This document shows, one piece after another, positions 61,627 to 64,000 of a stretch of DNA of 64,000 bases. Source of the stretch: Caulobacter sp. BK020 (GTDB lineage: Bacteria; Pseudomonadota; Alphaproteobacteria; Caulobacterales; Caulobacteraceae). Both the position numbers and the translations under genes were made by a program. The first letter of the stretch is position 1. Every line of letters starts with the position of its first letter. The stretch is taken from the NCBI RefSeq assembly GCF_004342605.1, contig NZ_SLZL01000007.1, positions 186,001 to 250,000 of the forward strand, given 5' to 3'. The notes beneath the pieces were generated by a model. The model did no database searches. It worked only from the letters and a program-made list of their open reading frames with translations, and was not told the origin of the DNA.

Positions 61627-62547
61627 TCACCCCTCCTGCAACGCCTTGACATGCGCCGCCGCCGAGCGGCCGAGCGCCTCTAGGTCGTAGCCGCCCTCGA
61701 GCGAGGAGACAATACGCCCGCCGCAACGTCGGTTGGCGACCGAGGCGATCGCCCGCGTCGCCCAGGCGAAATCCTCGGCCTCCAGGCTCTGGGCGGCCAG
61801 GGGATCGCGGACATGGGCGTCGAAGCCGGCGGAGACCAGGATCAGGTCCGGCGCGAATCCGTCGACCCGGTCCACCAGCCCCTCGAAACCCCGGCGCCAG
61901 GTCTCGCGCGGGGCGTGCGGCGCGACCGTGGCGTTGGCCACGTTGCCGACTCCGGTCTCGGACGGATCGCCGGTGCCCGGATAGAGCGGCGACTGGTGGA
62001 TCGAGGCGAAGAACACCGTCGGGTCGTGCTCGAACGCCGCCTGGGTGCCGTTGCCGTGATGGACGTCGAAATCGACGATCGCCACGCGTTTCAGCCCCGA
62101 GGCCTGGGCGACGCGGGCCGCCACGGCGATGTTGGAGAACACGCAAAAGCCCATGGCCGTGTCCGGCTCGGCGTGGTGGCCCGGCGGCCGGACGGCGCAG
62201 AAGGCCCGCGTCCCCTGCCCGCCGGCCACGGCCCGGACCGCGGCGGCCACCGCCCCGGCGGCGCGGCGCGCGGCGGTCAGGCTGCCGGGCGACAGCACGG
62301 TGTCGGGATCCAGCGCCCGCCGGCCCCTGTCCGGCGCGGCGGCCAGCACCGCGTCGATGAAGCCTTGGGGGTGGACGCGGGCCAGGTCGGCCAGGTCGAC
62401 CAGCGGGGCGTCGAACCGCTGCAGGTCCAGCGTCGCGTCGTCGTCCAGAGCGTCGACCACCGCCCGCAGGCGCTCGGGCCGCTCGACATGGTTGTCGCCG
62501 GGCCGATGGTCGAGCATATCCAGGTGGGTATAGAGCGCGACATCCAT
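61627..62547 (-). CDS. Histone deacetylase-like amidohydrolase (acetylpolyamine/acetoin utilisation family)
   Basis: A 306-residue protein. FCAVRPPGHHAEPDTAMGFC (catalytic His pair), IVDFDVHHGNGTQAAFE (zinc-binding Asp and His), LVSAGFDAHVRDPLAAQ (second Asp) and SLEGGYDLEALGRSAAAHV (Tyr of the oxyanion). Zinc-dependent removal of acetyl groups from small amines or proteins. Divergent from a GNAT gene only 16 bp away, so the two may be regulated together. Confidence 0.9.
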   Translation of the reverse strand: MDVALYTHLDMLDHRPGDNHVERPERLRAVVDALDDDATLDLQRFDAPLVDLADLARVHPQGFIDAVLAAAPDRGRRALDPDTVLSPGSLTAARRAAGAVAAAVRAVAGGQGTRAFCAVRPPGHHAEPDTAMGFCVFSNIAVAARVAQASGLKRVAIVDFDVHHGNGTQAAFEHDPTVFFASIHQSPLYPGTGDPSETGVGNVANATVAPHAPRETWRRGFEGLVDRVDGFAPDLILVSAGFDAHVRDPLAAQSLEAEDFAWATRAIASVANRRCGGRIVSSLEGGYDLEALGRSAAAHVKALQEG

Positions 62548-62563
62548 GCGAGGATCCTAGCCG

Positions 62564-63082
62564 TTGAGCACCGCCGCGACCATCCGCAAAGCCACTTTGG
62601 ACGACGCCGACACCGTGTCCAGCCTCGGCGCCCGCACCTTCACCGAGACCTTCGCCCACCTTTACCCGGCCGAGGACCTGGAGACCTTCCTGGCCTACGC
62701 CTACGGCCTGGAGCGGACGCGGCGCGACCTGGCCGATCCGGACAAGGCCACCTGGCTGCTGGACCTGGACGGCGAGGCGATCGGCTACGCCACCGCCGGC
62801 CCCTGCGGCCTGCCTCATCCAGACGTGAAGCCCGGCGACGGCGAGCTGCACCGGATCTACGTGCTCAAGACCTTCCAGGGCGGCGGGCGCGGCTCGCTGC
62901 TGCTGAACACCGCGCTGGACTGGCTGGAAAAGGACGGCCCGCGCCCGCTGTGGATCGGCGTGTGGTCCGAGAACTTCGGGGCCCAGAAACTCTACGGCCG
63001 CCTGGGGTTCGAGAAGGTCGGGGAGTATCACTTCCCGGTGGGCGAGACGCGGGACCTGGAGTTCATCCTGCGGCGGGGGTGA
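62564..63082 (+). CDS. GNAT-family N-acetyltransferase
   Basis: A 172-residue protein from a TTG at 62564 with AGGATC ahead. IRKATLDDADTVSSLGARTF, LHRIYVLKTFQGGGRGSLLL (acetyl-CoA loop Q-G-G-R-G) and LWIGVWSENFGAQKLYGRLG plus FEKVGEYHF (motif B) define GNAT. Closest to RimI-like acetyltransferases with the W-x-ENxxAxxFYxRxGF end. Acceptor unknown. Divergent from a deacetylase-like gene. Confidence 0.88.
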   Translation: MSTAATIRKATLDDADTVSSLGARTFTETFAHLYPAEDLETFLAYAYGLERTRRDLADPDKATWLLDLDGEAIGYATAGPCGLPHPDVKPGDGELHRIYVLKTFQGGGRGSLLLNTALDWLEKDGPRPLWIGVWSENFGAQKLYGRLGFEKVGEYHFPVGETRDLEFILRRG

Positions 63083-63087
63083 GGCGA

Positions 63088-63189
63088 TGCGTCCTTCGAG
63101 GCTCGGCTTCGCCTCGCACCTCAGGATGAGGAAAGCCATAGAGAACCCCTCATCCTGAGGCGCCCGCGCAGCGGGCCTCGAAGGACGCA
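63088..63189. repeat. 102-bp dispersed palindromic element
   Basis: TGCGTCCTTCGAGGC (63088-63102) pairs with GCCTCGAAGGACGCA (63175-63189), and CCTCAGGATGAGG pairs with CCTCATCCTGAGG inside. The CTCATCCTGAGG/GCCTCGAAGGACG motif is a widespread intergenic repeat in alphaproteobacteria. Probably a REP-like element or terminator. Confidence 0.8.
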
Positions 63190-63254
63190 CGACCGTTGCG
63201 CCGCGCTCGATAACCCGCCATCCTTCGAACACTCGTTCGAAAGCCCGCCCCGCC

Positions 63255-64000
63255 ATGTTCCTGCGCTTCTTCTCCGAGCTTCGCGCCGCCAAGGTGCCCG
63301 TGTCGCTGCGCGAATACCTGCTGCTGATGGAGGCCCTGGACAAGGACGTCATCGACCGGCGGATCGAGGACTTCTACTTCCTGTCGCGCGCCAGCCTGGT
63401 GAAGGACGAAAAGAACCTCGACAAGTTCGACCGGGTGTTCGGCCACGTGTTCAAGGGCTTGGAGACCGTCGAGGACGGCCTGACCGCCGACATCCCGGCC
63501 GAGTGGCTGAAGGCCCTGACCGAGAAGTTCCTGACCGAGGAGGAAAAGGCCCAGATCGAGGCCATGGGCGGCTTCGAGAAGCTGATGGAGACCCTGCAGG
63601 AGCGCCTGAGGGAGCAGAAGGAACGCCACGAGGGCGGCAGCAAGTGGATCGGTTCGGGCGGCACCTCGCCCTTCGGCAACAACGGCTACAATCCCGAAGG
63701 CGTCCGCATCGGCCAGGACAAGAGCCGCCACGGCCGGGCCGTGAAGGTCTGGGACAAGCGCGAATACAAGAATCTGGACGACAGCGTCGAACTGGGCACC
63801 CGCAACATCAAGGTGGCCCTGCGCCGCCTGCGCAAGTTCGCCCGGCAAGGGGCGCTGGACGAGCTGGACCTGAACGGCACGATCCGCGGCACCGCCGAGA
63901 AGGGCTACCTGGACATCCAGATGCGGCCCGAGCGGCGCAATACGATCAAGGTCCTGCTGTTCTTCGACATCGGCGGCTCGATGGACGGCCACATCAAGCT
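63255..64000 (+). CDS. VWA-domain (CoxE-like) protein, 3' end beyond window
   Basis: 248 residues before the window edge, starting MFLRFFSELRAAKVPVSLRE at the ATG at 63255. A helical N-terminal part leads to GTSPFGNNGYNPEGVRIGQD, LGTRNIKVALRRLRKFARQG and the start of a von Willebrand A domain (VLLFFDIGGSMDGHIK, a MIDAS-type D-x-G-x-S). This matches the CoxE-like family found with MoxR AAA ATPases in enzyme-assembly modules. The partner gene would be nearby. Confidence 0.85.
   Translation, partial: MFLRFFSELRAAKVPVSLREYLLLMEALDKDVIDRRIEDFYFLSRASLVKDEKNLDKFDRVFGHVFKGLETVEDGLTADIPAEWLKALTEKFLTEEEKAQIEAMGGFEKLMETLQERLREQKERHEGGSKWIGSGGTSPFGNNGYNPEGVRIGQDKSRHGRAVKVWDKREYKNLDDSVELGTRNIKVALRRLRKFARQGALDELDLNGTIRGTAEKGYLDIQMRPERRNTIKVLLFFDIGGSMDGHIK

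Noticed and set aside
60947..63352. 801-codon leftward ORF
   Set aside because: Only its last 209 codons (from 61576) show histidine phosphatase motifs; the rest overlays the deacetylase and GNAT genes.

Overview
The window is very GC-rich DNA with strong GC-ending codon bias. Its gene content (DUF2849 beside cysI, xseB-csaA-ispA-dxs, a LytR-free Caulobacterales-style layout, a GapR homologue) points to Caulobacter or a close alphaproteobacterial relative. This assignment is an inference from gene families and composition, not from a database match.

Three blocks are visible. (1) Positions 1-5124 are host chromosome: a leftward sulfite-assimilation/siroheme cluster (cysI, DUF2849, uroporphyrinogen-III methyltransferase) facing a divergent LysR regulator and a chorismate mutase, followed by an AIM24-family protein and an HPt phosphotransfer protein. 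(2) Positions 5155-46227 are an essentially complete temperate podophage-type prophage of about 41 kb in the 3' end of tRNA-Lys(CTT). The intact tRNA is at 5125-5200, and a 46-bp exact copy of its 3' part lies at 46182-46227 (attL and attR). (3) Positions 46228-64000 are host chromosome again: a lipoprotein, a Bcr/CflA-type MFS exporter, two alpha/beta hydrolases (one a prolyl iminopeptidase), LtrA, an O-antigen ligase-like protein, PrmA, Xaa-Pro aminopeptidase, the isoprenoid cluster xseB-csaA-ispA-dxs, a histidine phosphatase, a histone-deacetylase-like amidohydrolase, a GNAT enzyme and the start of a VWA (CoxE-like) protein.

The prophage is organised around an immunity switch at about 39.2-40.6 kb. 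There an S24/LexA-type repressor is divergent from a Cro-like gene, with palindromic operators between them. Leftward from the switch come replication and modification genes (a DnaA-domain-IV-like protein, HNH nuclease, frameshifted cytosine methyltransferase, Toprim primase, ATPase/helicase). These are followed by a repeat-rich intergenic region that looks like a replication origin. Next come packaging (TerS-like, TerL), head (portal, scaffold, capsid), tail tubes (gp11/gp12-like), ejection proteins (gp14/15/16-like), two beta-helical tail spikes, a DUF1796 cysteine-peptidase-like cargo gene and a lysis cassette (GH19 endolysin, holin, membrane protein). Rightward from the switch is an operon of small genes that begins with a GapR (DUF2312) homologue and ends with the integrase next to attR. 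The virion is T7-like, but no phage RNA polymerase or DNA polymerase is visible.

Most unusual features: an integrase that by eye lacks several canonical catalytic residues; a methyltransferase broken at a seven-G tract; an iteron-like GGTTGGACC cluster; a 10-mer (GTGAGAGTTT) repeated at both prophage ends and beside the terminase genes; parS-like palindromes in front of the switch-region genes; and a phage copy of GapR.
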